Assembly: GCF_900114915.1 (NCBI RefSeq)
Contig: NZ_FOUS01000009.1
Span: forward strand, 186,001 to 250,000
Origin: Bradyrhizobium sp. Rc3b
GTDB lineage: Bacteria > Pseudomonadota > Alphaproteobacteria > Rhizobiales > Xanthobacteraceae
Length of the DNA: 64,000 nt
Reading direction: 5' to 3'
Shown: positions 1 to 10,938 of the stretch, in pieces
Layout of the letters: each line of letters starts with the position of its first letter
How positions within the stretch are numbered: position 1 is the first letter of the stretch
The notes under the pieces: model-generated
Told to the model about the DNA's origin: nothing
The model's input: the letters and a program-made list of their open reading frames with translations, nothing else
Database searches by the model: none
Translations under genes and position numbers: made by a program

Positions 1-504
1 CGAGTAATTGTCGACGATGAAATCGAGGATCGCATAGAGGATGTAATCCTCGCCGCGCGCGAGTGCCCGCGGGCAGCTTTCGCAGCGTTCGCGCACCGGC
101 GTGTAGGACGTCGAGGCGCCGTGGCGCACCGAGACCAGATAACCTTCGCCGACGAAGATGTGGGTCTCGCCGAAGGCGATGCGGCCCTCGACCAGCTGCG
201 CCGTCCGCGCCACGATGAACAGGGCCTCGCCATATTGCTCGATCTTGGGTCGCTGATGGGCGTGGTTGGCGTCCTCGATCGCAAGTTCGTGCAGGTCGAA
301 TTGCTTCTGCACCGCGCCGAGCAGCGCCATGTCGGGCTCGTGCAGGCCGATCCAGACCACGTGGCCGGGCTTGGCCCGCCAACTCGAGGCCTCGCTGATG
401 GCGATATTGGCGATACGGCGGCCATCGACATAGGCGCCGGCGGCGACGACGCCCTCGGTGGACACGGGCTCGGAGTGGGATGTGGGCAGCGACGGGACGT
501 TCAT
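1..504 (-). CDS. corA: CorA-family magnesium/cobalt transporter, N-terminal part
   Basis: The reverse strand reads from ATG at 504 with an open frame to the window edge, giving the first 168 residues. They begin MNVPSLPT and contain KQFDLHELAIEDANH and RPKIEQYGEALFIVART, which match the cytoplasmic funnel domain of CorA divalent-cation channels. The C-terminal membrane helices and the GMN filter lie outside the window, so they cannot be checked. CorA lets Mg2+ (and Co2+ or Ni2+) pass the inner membrane as a homopentamer. The gene is divergent from purQ, with 165 bases between the two starts. A ZntB-type Zn transporter is the main alternative within the superfamily. Confidence 0.88.
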   Translation of the reverse strand, partial: MNVPSLPTSHSEPVSTEGVVAAGAYVDGRRIANIAISEASSWRAKPGHVVWIGLHEPDMALLGAVQKQFDLHELAIEDANHAHQRPKIEQYGEALFIVARTAQLVEGRIAFGETHIFVGEGYLVSVRHGASTSYTPVRERCESCPRALARGEDYILYAILDFIVDNYS

Positions 505-669
505 GGCTTCAATCCCGGGCAAGATCGCGGGCAAAAGTGCCTCGGCTATGGCCTGTGTACAAGGCCGTCCGGCAAGGCTAGCACTGGTAAAATCCCCGTC
601 AAATGGCTATGTCTCTTCACGAATTGGCCCTTTGGCCAGCCCGATTCCCATCACCGTCGGAACCCGAAC

Positions 670-1371
670 ATGAAAGCCGCCATCCTCGTCTTTCCCGGAA
701 TCAACCGCGAACGCGACATGGCGCGTGCACTGAGGATGATCTCGGGCAGCGAGCCGGCGATGGTCTGGCACGCCGAGACGGCGTTGCCTGCGGGCACGGA
801 TCTCGTGGTGGTGCCGGGTGGCTTCTCCTACGGCGACTATTTGCGCTGCGGCGCCATTGCCGCGCGCGCGCCGGTGATGGACGCGGTGCGCGACTATGCG
901 GCCAAGGGCGGCCTCGTGCTCGGCGTCTGCAACGGGTTTCAGATCCTGTGCGAGTCCGGCCTGTTGCCGGGCGTCTTGATGCGCAACGAGCGGCTGAAAT
1001 TCATCTGTCACGACGTGCATCTGCGCGTCGAGCGGTCCGACACGCCGTTCACCCGCGGCTATAATGCCGGACAGGTGATCCGCGTGCCGGTCGCCCATGG
1101 CGAAGGCAATTACGAGGCGGATGAAGAGACCATCAAGCGGCTCGAAGGCGAGGGGCGGGTGCTCTATCGCTACTGTTCCGCCGCCGGCGTGGTCGACGAT
1201 GACAGCAACATCAACGGCGCGGCGCATTCGATCGCCGGCATCGTCAACGACAAAGGCAACGTGCTCGGCATGATGCCGCATCCGGAAAACCACGTCGAAG
1301 ACATCATGGGCTGCACCGATGGCCGCGGCCTGTTCGCGGGCCTGACCGCGCATCTGGAAAAGGCCGCGTGA
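670..1371 (+). CDS. purQ: phosphoribosylformylglycinamidine synthase, glutaminase subunit PurQ
   Basis: PurQ (233 aa) supplies ammonia from glutamine to PurL in step four of de novo purine synthesis. The protein starts MKAAILVFPGINRERDM and is a class I glutamine amidotransferase. It shows the oxyanion motif VVPGGFSYGD, the nucleophile cysteine in GVCNGFQIL, and the His/Glu pair in MMPHPENHVED near the C terminus. The start at 670 is set by the family N terminus; only a weak GGAA lies upstream. Its stop overlaps the GTG of the next gene by four bases. The third subunit gene purS is not next to it here, and purL lies 3.6 kb downstream with unrelated genes between. Confidence 0.97.
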   Translation: MKAAILVFPGINRERDMARALRMISGSEPAMVWHAETALPAGTDLVVVPGGFSYGDYLRCGAIAARAPVMDAVRDYAAKGGLVLGVCNGFQILCESGLLPGVLMRNERLKFICHDVHLRVERSDTPFTRGYNAGQVIRVPVAHGEGNYEADEETIKRLEGEGRVLYRYCSAAGVVDDDSNINGAAHSIAGIVNDKGNVLGMMPHPENHVEDIMGCTDGRGLFAGLTAHLEKAA

Positions 1372-2357
1372 TTTCGTTCGGGCTGAAGCGGTCACTCGCC
1401 GCGATCGCGGCGCTGTCGCTCGCGTCATTTTCGCTCGCAACTGGCGCGTTCGCGCAGGATTATCCCAAGCGTCCTGTTACCATGATCGTGCCGTTCGCGG
1501 CCGGCGGCACCTCGGACGTGATCGCACGCGCCGTGGCCGAGCAGATGGGCATCGCGCTCGGCCAGACCATCGTGATCGAGAACGTTGCGGGCGCCGGCGG
1601 CTCGACCGCGCTGGCGCGCGCCTCCCGCGCCGAGCCCGACGGCTACACCATCGCGATCGGCAATGCCGGCACCAACGCCGCGACCTACACGATCTATCCA
1701 AAACTGCCGTTCACGCCTGACTCCTTCGTGCCGATCGCCATGGTCGCGAAGACGTTCGGCATCATCGCGCTGCGCAGGGACTTTCCGGCGAAGGACCTCA
1801 AGGAGTTCATCGCCTATGCCAAGGCCAATCCCGGCAAGATCAATCTCGGCCATGCCGGCGTCGGCTCCTCGAACTATCTGATCTGCAAGAGCTTCGTCAC
1901 CGCCGCGGGCATCGACGCGACGCTGGTCGGCTATCGCGGCGCCGCGCCCGCGCTCACCGACGCCGTCGGCAGCCAGATCGATGGCGTCTGCGATGCCGCC
2001 GCGTCGGTCTCGCAATCGATCAACGAGAAGCTGGTGAAAGGGCTCGTGGTCGGCTCGACCGTGCGGCTCGCCACGCTGCCCGACCTGCCGACGTCGGTGG
2101 AGGCGGGCCTGCCCGAATTCGAGGCACAGGGCTGGAACGGCCTGTTCGCGCCGAAGGGCACGCCGGCGGCCGTGATTGCCAAGCTGAACGCCGCAGCGCG
2201 CACGGCCGTGGAGACCGACGCGGTGAAGAAGCGCTTTGCCGACCTTTCGACCGTTGCGCCCGATGCAAGCGAGCATACGCCGGAGCTGCTGCAGCAGCTC
2301 GTGACGCGAGACGTCGAAAAATACCGGAAGATGCTGGCGGACGACGCCAACAAGTAG
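1368..2357 (+). CDS. Bug-family tripartite tricarboxylate transporter substrate receptor
   Basis: This 329-residue protein is a periplasmic solute receptor of the Bug (TctC-like) family. A signal peptide covers about residues 1-29 (hydrophobic run, cleavage after ATGAFA). The mature start QDYPKRPVTMIVPFAAGG is the family hallmark, and YTIAIGNAGTNA and LPTSVEAGLPEFE fit the ligand-binding lobes. Such receptors bind carboxylates, amides or aromatic acids; the ligand cannot be told from sequence. It starts with GTG inside the purQ stop (GTGA overlap), so translational coupling to purQ is likely. No TctA/TctB membrane genes are nearby, so it is an orphan receptor, as many Bug proteins are. Confidence 0.93.
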   Translation: MISFGLKRSLAAIAALSLASFSLATGAFAQDYPKRPVTMIVPFAAGGTSDVIARAVAEQMGIALGQTIVIENVAGAGGSTALARASRAEPDGYTIAIGNAGTNAATYTIYPKLPFTPDSFVPIAMVAKTFGIIALRRDFPAKDLKEFIAYAKANPGKINLGHAGVGSSNYLICKSFVTAAGIDATLVGYRGAAPALTDAVGSQIDGVCDAAASVSQSINEKLVKGLVVGSTVRLATLPDLPTSVEAGLPEFEAQGWNGLFAPKGTPAAVIAKLNAAARTAVETDAVKKRFADLSTVAPDASEHTPELLQQLVTRDVEKYRKMLADDANK

Positions 2358-2538
2358 CCGCGTTCGGCAACGATCTCATGAACCTGCGTCGCGTTTGGGG
2401 CGACTGACTCTTCGTCGCCGTCACAGGTGCGTGCGTCCAGGTTCGCCCATTTCGCGGGCAGGGGCAACTCAAAGTTGTTTCCCTGCGCGAGTTGCGATAT
2501 CAGGAAGCGGCGCTGCCGTTGTGCTGTCCGGATGTCAC

Positions 2539-3276
2539 ATGCCCGTCGCTTTGGTCGTTCTGCTGCTCGATATCACCCTGATCTATCACGCCTCGCGAAC
2601 CGGACGGTTGCGGCCCTGGGCCTTCATCATCCTGATGGTGCCGCTGATGGGCGCGATCGCCTATATCGCGGTCGAGCTCATTCCCGAATGGTTTTCCAGC
2701 CCCGGCGCGCGGCAGGCGCGCCAGCGTGTTGCCAACCGGCTCGATCCCGAGAAGCGCTATCGCGAGCTGTCCGACCGGCTGGCCGGCACCGACACCATCT
2801 CCAACCGTGCGGCGCTGGCGGAAGAGTGCGCAAATATCGGCCGGTTCGCCGAAGCGGAATCGCATTACGATCACATCCTGAAGCTGTCGATGGGCCACGA
2901 TCCCGCCTATGCGCTGCGCAAGGCGCAGGCGCAGTTTGCCGCCAGCCGCCCGGCCGATGCGCTCGCCACGCTGGACGATCTGCAGAAGCAATGGCCGGAC
3001 TTCGATTCCGCCGACGCGCATCTGCTCTATGCCCGCGCGCTCGCCGAGGTCGGCCGGCTCGACGAGGCGCTCGAGGAATATCACGCGCTCGCCGGCTACT
3101 TCCCCGGCGCCGAGGCGCGGGTGCGCTACGGCATGCTGCTGCAAACGGTCGGCCGCAGCGCCGAGGCACGCATGGTCTTCAACGAGCTCCTGATCCAGAT
3201 GCGGCGCGCGCCGAAATATCTGCGCAAGGCGCAGGCCGAATGGCTGTCGATCGCGGAGAAGCAGATTTCGGCTTGA
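2539..3276 (+). CDS. TPR-containing inner-membrane protein
   Basis: A 245-residue protein beginning MPVALVVLLLDITLIYH. Two closely spaced hydrophobic helices fill about residues 1-20 and 30-50, in the style of the PLDc_N/phage-shock membrane hairpin. A helical part follows with TPR-like units (AEECANIGRFAEAESHYDHI, PDFDSADAHLLYARALAEVG, YGMLLQTVGRSAEARMVF). TPR units usually mediate protein contacts, so this is probably a membrane scaffold. The frame is open further upstream to 2395, but family-like sequence begins at the ATG at 2539. It is followed by a convergent transporter gene. Partner and exact role are unknown. Confidence 0.8.
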   Translation: MPVALVVLLLDITLIYHASRTGRLRPWAFIILMVPLMGAIAYIAVELIPEWFSSPGARQARQRVANRLDPEKRYRELSDRLAGTDTISNRAALAEECANIGRFAEAESHYDHILKLSMGHDPAYALRKAQAQFAASRPADALATLDDLQKQWPDFDSADAHLLYARALAEVGRLDEALEEYHALAGYFPGAEARVRYGMLLQTVGRSAEARMVFNELLIQMRRAPKYLRKAQAEWLSIAEKQISA

Positions 3277-3285
3277 GCGGCGAGC

Positions 3286-4251
3286 TTACCGCAGCTTCAG
3301 ACGCTCCGCCGGCACCGTCATGGCCGCAACACCTGCCATCACCAGCAGCAGGCCGAGCGCGAGGTTGGACGGCACGCTCTCGCCGAGCAGCAGCACGGAG
3401 AGGCCGACGCCGATCGGGATGCGCAAATAGCCTTGCGCGTTCGTGGTCAGCGTGCCGAGCCGGCCGAGGCAGACGTAGAACAGCATCAAGCCCAGCGCGC
3501 TCGAGACGATTCCCATGACGATGGTGGCGACGATTGCGGTCGAGGTCGGCTGCAGCGTCCAGGGCTGATCGATGATCAGCGAGGGCGGCAACAGGATGAG
3601 GCCGCCGAACAACAGCGAGCCGGCCGCCACCACCATCGGGTCGTATTCGGAGAGGCGAAGGCCGAAGATCGTGGCGCAGGCAAAGGAGATGGTCGCGAGC
3701 AAAATCGCGATTTCCGCCACGATCTCGCTCCCGAAGCCGCGCAGCGCGTCGAGGCCGACGATGAGAACCGTGCCGGCGAGTCCCAAAATCGCGCCGGCGA
3801 GCTTGAGCAGCGTTGCCGGCTCATGCCGGGTGATCAGCGAGGTGATCAGGAACGCGAAGATCGGTGTCGTCGAGGCCAGCACCACCGTGTTCGACGCCGG
3901 CACATATTGTTGCGACCAGGTGATGATCAGGAACGGAAAGGTCGAGTTGATCAATTGCTGGGTTGCGAACAGCTTCCACGCCTTCGCGTCGGTCGGGACC
4001 TTGATGCCACGCATCCACAGGATCGCGAACAGGAAGGCAGCCGCGATCAGCGAGCGTGCCGAGATGAAGGTGATGGGCGGGATGGTGGGAAGCGCCAGCT
4101 TCGCCAGCGGATAGGTCGAGCTCCAGCAGCAGGCGAGCGCGAGCAGCAGCGCATAGTCGCGCCAGTTGCGCGCGCCGGTGGCGGCCATGGACGGCAACGG
4201 CGATGAAACGGAGGCCGCTGAACGCCCCGCCTCCGATGTGCTCTGCGGCAC
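3286..4251 (-). CDS. EamA/DMT-family transporter
   Basis: A 321-residue multi-pass membrane protein with about ten hydrophobic segments in two repeated halves, the layout of EamA-type drug/metabolite transporters. Typical family strings are WSSTYPLAKLALPTIPP in the first half, and LGLMLFYVCLGRLG and LLLGESVPSNLALGLLLV in the second. Members export amino acids, metabolites or drugs across the inner membrane by proton antiport; the substrate is unknown here. The N-terminal 21 residues are Ser/Ala-rich and non-membrane, so the true start may be the internal ATG at 4188 (MAATGARNW). It is convergent with the TPR gene, with a 9-base gap. Confidence 0.88.
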   Translation of the reverse strand: MPQSTSEAGRSAASVSSPLPSMAATGARNWRDYALLLALACCWSSTYPLAKLALPTIPPITFISARSLIAAAFLFAILWMRGIKVPTDAKAWKLFATQQLINSTFPFLIITWSQQYVPASNTVVLASTTPIFAFLITSLITRHEPATLLKLAGAILGLAGTVLIVGLDALRGFGSEIVAEIAILLATISFACATIFGLRLSEYDPMVVAAGSLLFGGLILLPPSLIIDQPWTLQPTSTAIVATIVMGIVSSALGLMLFYVCLGRLGTLTTNAQGYLRIPIGVGLSVLLLGESVPSNLALGLLLVMAGVAAMTVPAERLKLR

Positions 4252-4327
4252 CTTGTTCCTGCTCCCCGGCGCGATAGCGCTTGCCGGGAAGTCTGGGCGA
4301 GGGCGCGTGAAAAGGGAAGCCGCCGAG

Positions 4328-4807
4328 CTATGCGTTTGGCTGAGGTAGCGCCTTCCGCTTCATCCGCTTGATCGTGCCGGAAAAGGTCAGCAGCACGCGC
4401 TCGCCGGACATCATCTTGCCGCGCAGGAAGATCAGCGAGCCGCCGGCGCGGGTGACCTCGCCGGTGCATTCGATCAGCTCGCCCTCGCGTGCCGCGTCGA
4501 GGAATTCGCAGGCAAAATTGGTCGTCACCGCCCGGCTGTCCAGGACATGGGTGGCGATCGCAAACAGGGAGTAGTCGGCAAAGGCCATGTAGCAGCCGCC
4601 GTGGACGTTCCCGGAGCCGTTGAGGTGCTTTTTCTCGACCCGGAAGGCGCTGCGGACGCTGCCGTCCGCCTCGATCCGGTGCCAGAAGGGGCCGACATGG
4701 GACTCAAAACTGTCGCGAATCCAGGTCCGCCAGCCCACAAATTCGCCCTCGGTGGCGACGTGGAGGTCGGGGCGGCGGGGCGGGGGCGCTTTGGTCAATT
4801 CGTGCAA
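4328..4807 (-). CDS. PaaI-family hotdog thioesterase
   Basis: A 159-residue single-domain hotdog-fold protein. LNGSGNVHGGCYMAFADYSLFAIA contains the HGG motif on the long hotdog helix where PaaI-type acyl-CoA thioesterases carry their substrate and catalytic residues. The C-terminal strand contains ECTGEVTRAGGSLIFLRG. It probably hydrolyses acyl-CoA or phenylacetyl-CoA-like thioesters in the cytoplasm. The start is TTG at 4807 preceded by GAAGG nine bases away; no better ATG precedes the conserved part. It stands 76 bases from the DMT gene on the same strand and may share a transcript with it. Its start faces purL, 184 bases away. Confidence 0.83.
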   Translation of the reverse strand: MHELTKAPPPRRPDLHVATEGEFVGWRTWIRDSFESHVGPFWHRIEADGSVRSAFRVEKKHLNGSGNVHGGCYMAFADYSLFAIATHVLDSRAVTTNFACEFLDAAREGELIECTGEVTRAGGSLIFLRGKMMSGERVLLTFSGTIKRMKRKALPQPNA

Positions 4808-4991
4808 GGAAATGGGCCTTCAATTGCGGGTCTTTAGCTCTTAAATCCGATCCGTCCGCGCCGTGCAATTCCTGTTCCCGCCGTCCCCGCCTGCAAAACG
4901 TGGGACAGCGGGAAAATGCGCCAGAAAGGGCTTTCCGGAAGCCCCCGATGTTCCTAAGAACGGCCAAACCGCCGCCGAAAGCCTCGAATCC

Positions 4992-7202
<2,211 letters not shown>

Positions 7203-7212
7203 CGACGCCATC

Positions 7213-7332
7213 CGTCATTGCGAGGAGCCACCGGGTCCCGCCTTTGGCGGGCCCGATGACAGGCTCCGCGACGACGCAATCCACACTGCTGCCTGCGGTG
7301 AGATGGATTGCTTCGCTGCGCTCGCAACGACG
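7213..7332. repeat. 120-bp palindromic dispersed repeat
   Basis: The element has 12-base terminal inverted repeats that match at 11 of 12 positions: CGTCATTGCGAG at 7213-7224 and CTCGCAACGACG at 7321-7332. The interior includes GATGGATTGCTTCGCTGCGCTCGC. Elements with GTCATTGCGAGCGAAGCGAAGCAATCC-like sequence are common between genes in Bradyrhizobium and Rhodopseudomonas. It fills the gap between purL and the convergent acyltransferase gene and could fold and act as a terminator or mRNA stabiliser. It carries no gene. Confidence 0.8.
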
Positions 7333-7354
7333 ATAGGAGGCCGTTGCCGCTTCC

Positions 7355-8542
7355 TCAAAGCACCTTCGTCGCGCCCGGGATCTGCCGCAACGCTCGCGTC
7401 AGCGCCCAGCTCGCCATGACTGTCAGTACAAATCCGATCGTGGCCTTGACGATCGCCGGCAGGCCATAGTCGAACAGCCAATATTGCAGCCACAGTGCGA
7501 TCGGATAGTGCACCAGGAACATGCCGAACGCGTCGCTCTGCATTGGATCGAGCAGCTTGGCTGAGCCTGATTGCCTGAACCTCTGGAAAAAGGCCAGGAT
7601 CAGAAACATGATGGCCACGCTGAAGACAGTGAAGCAGATGGCATAGAGCGCTTCATACCAGTCCGGCAACGGCGACGGGTTGCCCAGTATTTCGCGCTTG
7701 ATAAAGATCAGCACCCACAAGAGGCAATACGGAACGATCGCCAGCACCATCCAGTCCCAGCTGACCTTTGCCATCCGGCCGTCGACAGCGAGCAGCCCGC
7801 GATCCATTTGCGCAACGCCGATGCCTGCACCGAAAAAGAAGTAGGTCGCGTAGAGCATCACGCGCCCGTGCTGGACCGAGAACGGCCCGAACTCGAACCA
7901 ACTGCTTGGTCCGAAGTGAACCCTCCCAGGAATGTAGAACGCCGCGGTGACGGCAAGCATGACCGCGAAGAACACGGCGGGCCGACGGCGACCGTGTAGC
8001 GAGAGGCGATTGATCGGATCGAGCAGATTGGGCGACAGCCGGTGCAGCAGGCAGGCAACCAGGTCGAAAGCGAACAAGACCCAAAGGAACCAAATCGGCC
8101 CGCTCGGCCACGGGCCCTTCGTGACCATATTCCACCAGAATTCCGAAAAGCCGATCTCGGGATGCTGCCGCAGGGAGATCGCGTAGTAGGCGAGCGGAAT
8201 GACCGTAAGGGCGCAGATCGCGAAGGGTAAGCCAAGCCGAAGCAGGCGATCTGCCAAATAGCTCCGTGCTCCCTTCCGGGCGATGCCAGACCAGGCGAAC
8301 AGCCCCGACAGGAAGAAGAACATCGCCATGAAGAAACTGTCGGTGGCGAGCACGATCATGTCGAAGCCGAAGAAGTACTTCGGATCGGTATGACCGAAAT
8401 AGGTATAGGGGATCACCGCGTGATGCAGCAGCACCACCAGAGTCAGGAAGGTGCGGGCGCGATCAATCGCCAAATTGCGCGCCTTGCTCTTCGGCGCGGC
8501 ATGCACCTCCGCGCCGATCGTCGCTGAATCTGCCATCGTCAT
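7355..8542 (-). CDS. acyltransferase-3/OpgC-like membrane protein
   Basis: A 395-residue integral membrane protein with about ten hydrophobic helices. The N-terminal section RARTFLTLVVLLHHAVIPYTYFG carries the conserved HH-type histidine of acyltransferase-3 proteins. The family O-acylates sugars, glucans or lipids at the inner membrane; the OpgC branch adds succinyl groups to periplasmic glucans. The ATG at 8542 (MTMADSATIG) was chosen: upstream sequence is low-quality Arg/Pro/Ser-rich translation, and purine-rich CAGGAG and GGGGGCG lie just before it. The acceptor substrate is unknown. It is divergent from the small DUF1328 gene. Confidence 0.85.
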   Translation of the reverse strand: MTMADSATIGAEVHAAPKSKARNLAIDRARTFLTLVVLLHHAVIPYTYFGHTDPKYFFGFDMIVLATDSFFMAMFFFLSGLFAWSGIARKGARSYLADRLLRLGLPFAICALTVIPLAYYAISLRQHPEIGFSEFWWNMVTKGPWPSGPIWFLWVLFAFDLVACLLHRLSPNLLDPINRLSLHGRRRPAVFFAVMLAVTAAFYIPGRVHFGPSSWFEFGPFSVQHGRVMLYATYFFFGAGIGVAQMDRGLLAVDGRMAKVSWDWMVLAIVPYCLLWVLIFIKREILGNPSPLPDWYEALYAICFTVFSVAIMFLILAFFQRFRQSGSAKLLDPMQSDAFGMFLVHYPIALWLQYWLFDYGLPAIVKATIGFVLTVMASWALTRALRQIPGATKVL

Positions 8543-8748
8543 CTTGGTCGCCCCCGCACTCCTGCCCCGGGCTGGACTGTGCCGCCGCGAGCCGGATTCA
8601 GCAAGGCTCGTTTGCGCGGTAGTTGAGCCCCACTTGAGCCCGACTTGGGGTCCTGACACCCGTAGGAACCAGTTCCGCGCAGCGAAGTTAGCGTCCGCCG
8701 AAGGGAAGGGCTGACGGCCGCGACAAGCGGCACAATTCGGAGCTGGCA

Positions 8749-8922
8749 ATGACGATCCTGAAATGGGCGCTGATCTTCCTACTTGTCTCGATCGTAGCCG
8801 GCGTGCTCGGTTTCACCGGCATCTCGACCGTCTCCGCCGATATCGCCCGCTTCCTGTTCTACGTCTTCGTCGTGATCTTCCTGGTGCTGCTGATATTGGG
8901 GCTCACGATCTTCAGGGCGTAG
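8749..8922 (+). CDS. DUF1328 small membrane protein
   Basis: A 57-residue, almost wholly hydrophobic protein, MTILKWALIFLLVSIVAG to ...LTIFRA. It has two transmembrane helices around residues 5-25 and 32-53, separated by the short TGISTVSADIAR segment. Length and sequence match the DUF1328 (YtjA-like) family found across proteobacteria. The function of the family is unknown. A short purine run (GGAG, 8740-8743) lies close to the ATG. It is a single gene between two minus-strand genes, 206 bases from the acyltransferase start. Confidence 0.87.
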   Translation: MTILKWALIFLLVSIVAGVLGFTGISTVSADIARFLFYVFVVIFLVLLILGLTIFRA

Positions 8923-8972
8923 CGGGCAGTAGGTCGGACCGGAACGGGGCGCCGGCCCCCAGGCGCAGGCCG

Positions 8973-10076
8973 TCAATGGCTTGCGAACGGTCTTATGCGA
9001 GCCATCAGCTCCGCCAAGAACTCATCGGGGCGATCGAACGGAATGAAATGGTCTCCGCCGCGAACCCAGACGAATTCCTTATGCGGGGCCGAGATCAGGT
9101 TGAAAAACTGCTCGGCGGGTCCTCCCGGCGTCACGGCGTCTGCATCGCCCTCGATGAAGAACATGGGTATTGAAAACTCGAACCCCATTGAGGCCATGTC
9201 GCTCTGAAACATCGGCCCGTTCCGACCCGTCAGGTACTTTGCCGAGAAGGCGGCGCCCTTCCGCCAATTGTACAGATCAAGCAGCGACACGTCCGGCATG
9301 AAGAGCGGCGGGATGGGACCGGCCAGCTGGAAGCCGTCGGCGAGCGGCAGACCCAGCACATTGCTCCATTTGTCCGCAATCAGGCGATTCTCCGGGGTGA
9401 GGACCGGCTGTGAAGCGATCGGCGCCAACTCGGCCAGAGCCTCCTTGTTGGTGGCCGCTGCCGCAAGCCGCTGCAGGCGCGCGATCGTGAGCTCGAAGGC
9501 CTTCTCGAAGGTCTCCCTGCCGACCACCTGGCCCGTGCCGACATAGGCCGAGAACAGATCCGGACGTTGCTTCGCCATTCGAATTCCCAGGAATGAGCCC
9601 CAGGAATGCCCGACCAGGACGATCTTGTCCTTGTGCAAATGCGTGCGCAGGTACTCGGCCAGTTCGATGCCGTCTTGCGTCATCCGCTCCAGTGTCATCG
9701 TGGGGCCGAGCGCGTCTCCAGCCGCGCCAAAGGTGCGCCCCGTGCCGCGCTGGTCCCACTGCACGACGGTGAAATGCTTCTCCCAGGCGCGCCAACCCGA
9801 GGAGATCGGCAGGGTGGAGCCGCCGGGGCCGCCGTGGACGAACAGGAGAACCGGGTTATCCCGATCCGCGCCGCGGATTTGAATCCATTGCTTGATGCCG
9901 CCGATCTCGATGAACTCTCCCTCCTGCACGCCGGCAGGAGAGCGGATCGCGAGAGTTTGGGCAGCAAGGTGCTGACGATAGGCACGAAAACCCAGCCCGG
10001 CAGCAGCGAGCACAACAAGGATGCCGGACAATCCCAGCAACGAGACCCCAATCAGTCTTGCGGCCCGGCGCGGCAT
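8973..10076 (-). CDS. membrane-anchored alpha/beta hydrolase, proline iminopeptidase-like
   Basis: A 367-residue hydrolase with an N-terminal membrane anchor or uncleaved signal at about residues 8-30 (VSLLGLSGILVVLAAAGLG). The oxyanion segment HGGPGGS at 81-87 and the nucleophile elbow GHSWGS with Ser158 are typical of the peptidase S33 (proline iminopeptidase) branch. The acid and histidine lie near GDADAVTP and RGGDHFIPFDRPDE. It probably acts on small peptides or esters on the outer face of the inner membrane. Substrate cannot be decided. It ends close to the DUF1328 gene in convergent orientation. Confidence 0.87.
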   Translation of the reverse strand: MPRRAARLIGVSLLGLSGILVVLAAAGLGFRAYRQHLAAQTLAIRSPAGVQEGEFIEIGGIKQWIQIRGADRDNPVLLFVHGGPGGSTLPISSGWRAWEKHFTVVQWDQRGTGRTFGAAGDALGPTMTLERMTQDGIELAEYLRTHLHKDKIVLVGHSWGSFLGIRMAKQRPDLFSAYVGTGQVVGRETFEKAFELTIARLQRLAAAATNKEALAELAPIASQPVLTPENRLIADKWSNVLGLPLADGFQLAGPIPPLFMPDVSLLDLYNWRKGAAFSAKYLTGRNGPMFQSDMASMGFEFSIPMFFIEGDADAVTPGGPAEQFFNLISAPHKEFVWVRGGDHFIPFDRPDEFLAELMARIRPFASH

Positions 10077-10140
10077 CTCGTGCCTTGTGTCGACTGGAAG
10101 GAGGCGATCCAGGATCGCCCCGGCGTCACAGCGCGTGCGC

Positions 10141-10500
10141 CTACCCCACTTCCTCGATCTTCACCTTATCCGGATAGAAGGCGAGATGGCCGGAAATCTC
10201 GCTCATCGCGGGAAAGGGCGTCTCGTAGGTCCAGATCGCATTATCGAGCACCTTGCCGTCGGCCTTAACGCTGTAATAGCTCGCATCCCCCTTGTAGGGG
10301 CAGTGGGTGACGCGGTCGGTACGCGCCAGCAGGGCCATGTTGGTGTCCTCCCGCGGCACATATTGCACCGCCGGATATCTGGCCTCCTTCAGCGTCAGCG
10401 CCTTGCTGGTTTCGGCGATCACGATGTCGCCCGCGGTGACACGGACGCGGCGGGGATTTGGGGTGATGGTGATGGGATGGTCGGGCCCTGGAAGCTTCAT
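10141..10500 (-). CDS. DUF427 domain protein
   Basis: A 119-residue protein that is one DUF427 domain. The pattern includes VRVTAGDIVIAETSKALTLKE, YFPRED-like YVPREDTN, CPYKGDASYYSV and AIWTYETPFPAMSEISGHLAFYPDKV. The family is a small beta-barrel-like fold widespread in bacteria and fungi with no firmly established function; the conserved Cys-Pro-Tyr-Lys-Gly and His residues suggest ligand or metal binding. It starts at ATG 10500 and is divergent from bolA. It ends 64 bases before the hydrolase start on the same strand, so the two may be co-transcribed. Confidence 0.9.
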   Translation of the reverse strand: MKLPGPDHPITITPNPRRVRVTAGDIVIAETSKALTLKEARYPAVQYVPREDTNMALLARTDRVTHCPYKGDASYYSVKADGKVLDNAIWTYETPFPAMSEISGHLAFYPDKVKIEEVG

Positions 10501-10676
10501 GATTTCACACCTTTTCGATCAATCTGCCGCGCGCGGCACTTTGTCGTGCCTTTATCCTGATGGGATCATGGATATAGTGCCGGAAAGCGTGACGCAGAAG
10601 TCCGTTCACGCTAAGTTTGGCCCTGCCGGAGAGGGGACCCCGGCAGCGATTCGAGACCAGAAGGAGCAAGACCCGA

Positions 10677-10913
10677 ATGCCCATGGACGCCCACGATATC
10701 GAGGCGATGATCAAGGCAGCGATCCCCGATGCCGAGGTGACCATCCGTGACCTCGCCGGCGACGGCGACCACTATGCCGCGACCGTGATCTCGGAATCTT
10801 TCCGCGGCAAATCCCGCGTCCAGCAGCACCAGATCGTCTATCAGTCCCTGCGCGGCCAGATGGGCGGCGTGCTGCACGCGCTGGCGCTGCAAACTGGCGT
10901 GCCGGGCGCTTGA
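10677..10913 (+). CDS. BolA/IbaG-family iron-sulfur regulator
   Basis: A 78-residue BolA-type protein. The helix-turn-helix-like KH fold with the conserved string GKSRVQQHQIVYQSL, and DGDHYAATVISESF upstream, fits the short BolA3/IbaG branch. BolA proteins pair with CGFS monothiol glutaredoxins to form [2Fe-2S]-bridged complexes involved in iron homeostasis and cluster delivery. The start at 10677 has AGGAG ten bases upstream; a second in-frame ATG at 10683 is also possible. In many alphaproteobacteria the gene sits directly before grxD; here grxD lies 3.9 kb further on, beyond ltrA and egtBD. Confidence 0.9.
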   Translation: MPMDAHDIEAMIKAAIPDAEVTIRDLAGDGDHYAATVISESFRGKSRVQQHQIVYQSLRGQMGGVLHALALQTGVPGA

Positions 10914-10938
10914 TCTGATCGCGCGACGGGGGACGACG

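Noticed and set aside
2395..2538. Longer start for the TPR membrane protein
   Set aside because: The first 48 codons lack family-like sequence, and the hydrophobic hairpin begins directly at ATG 2539.
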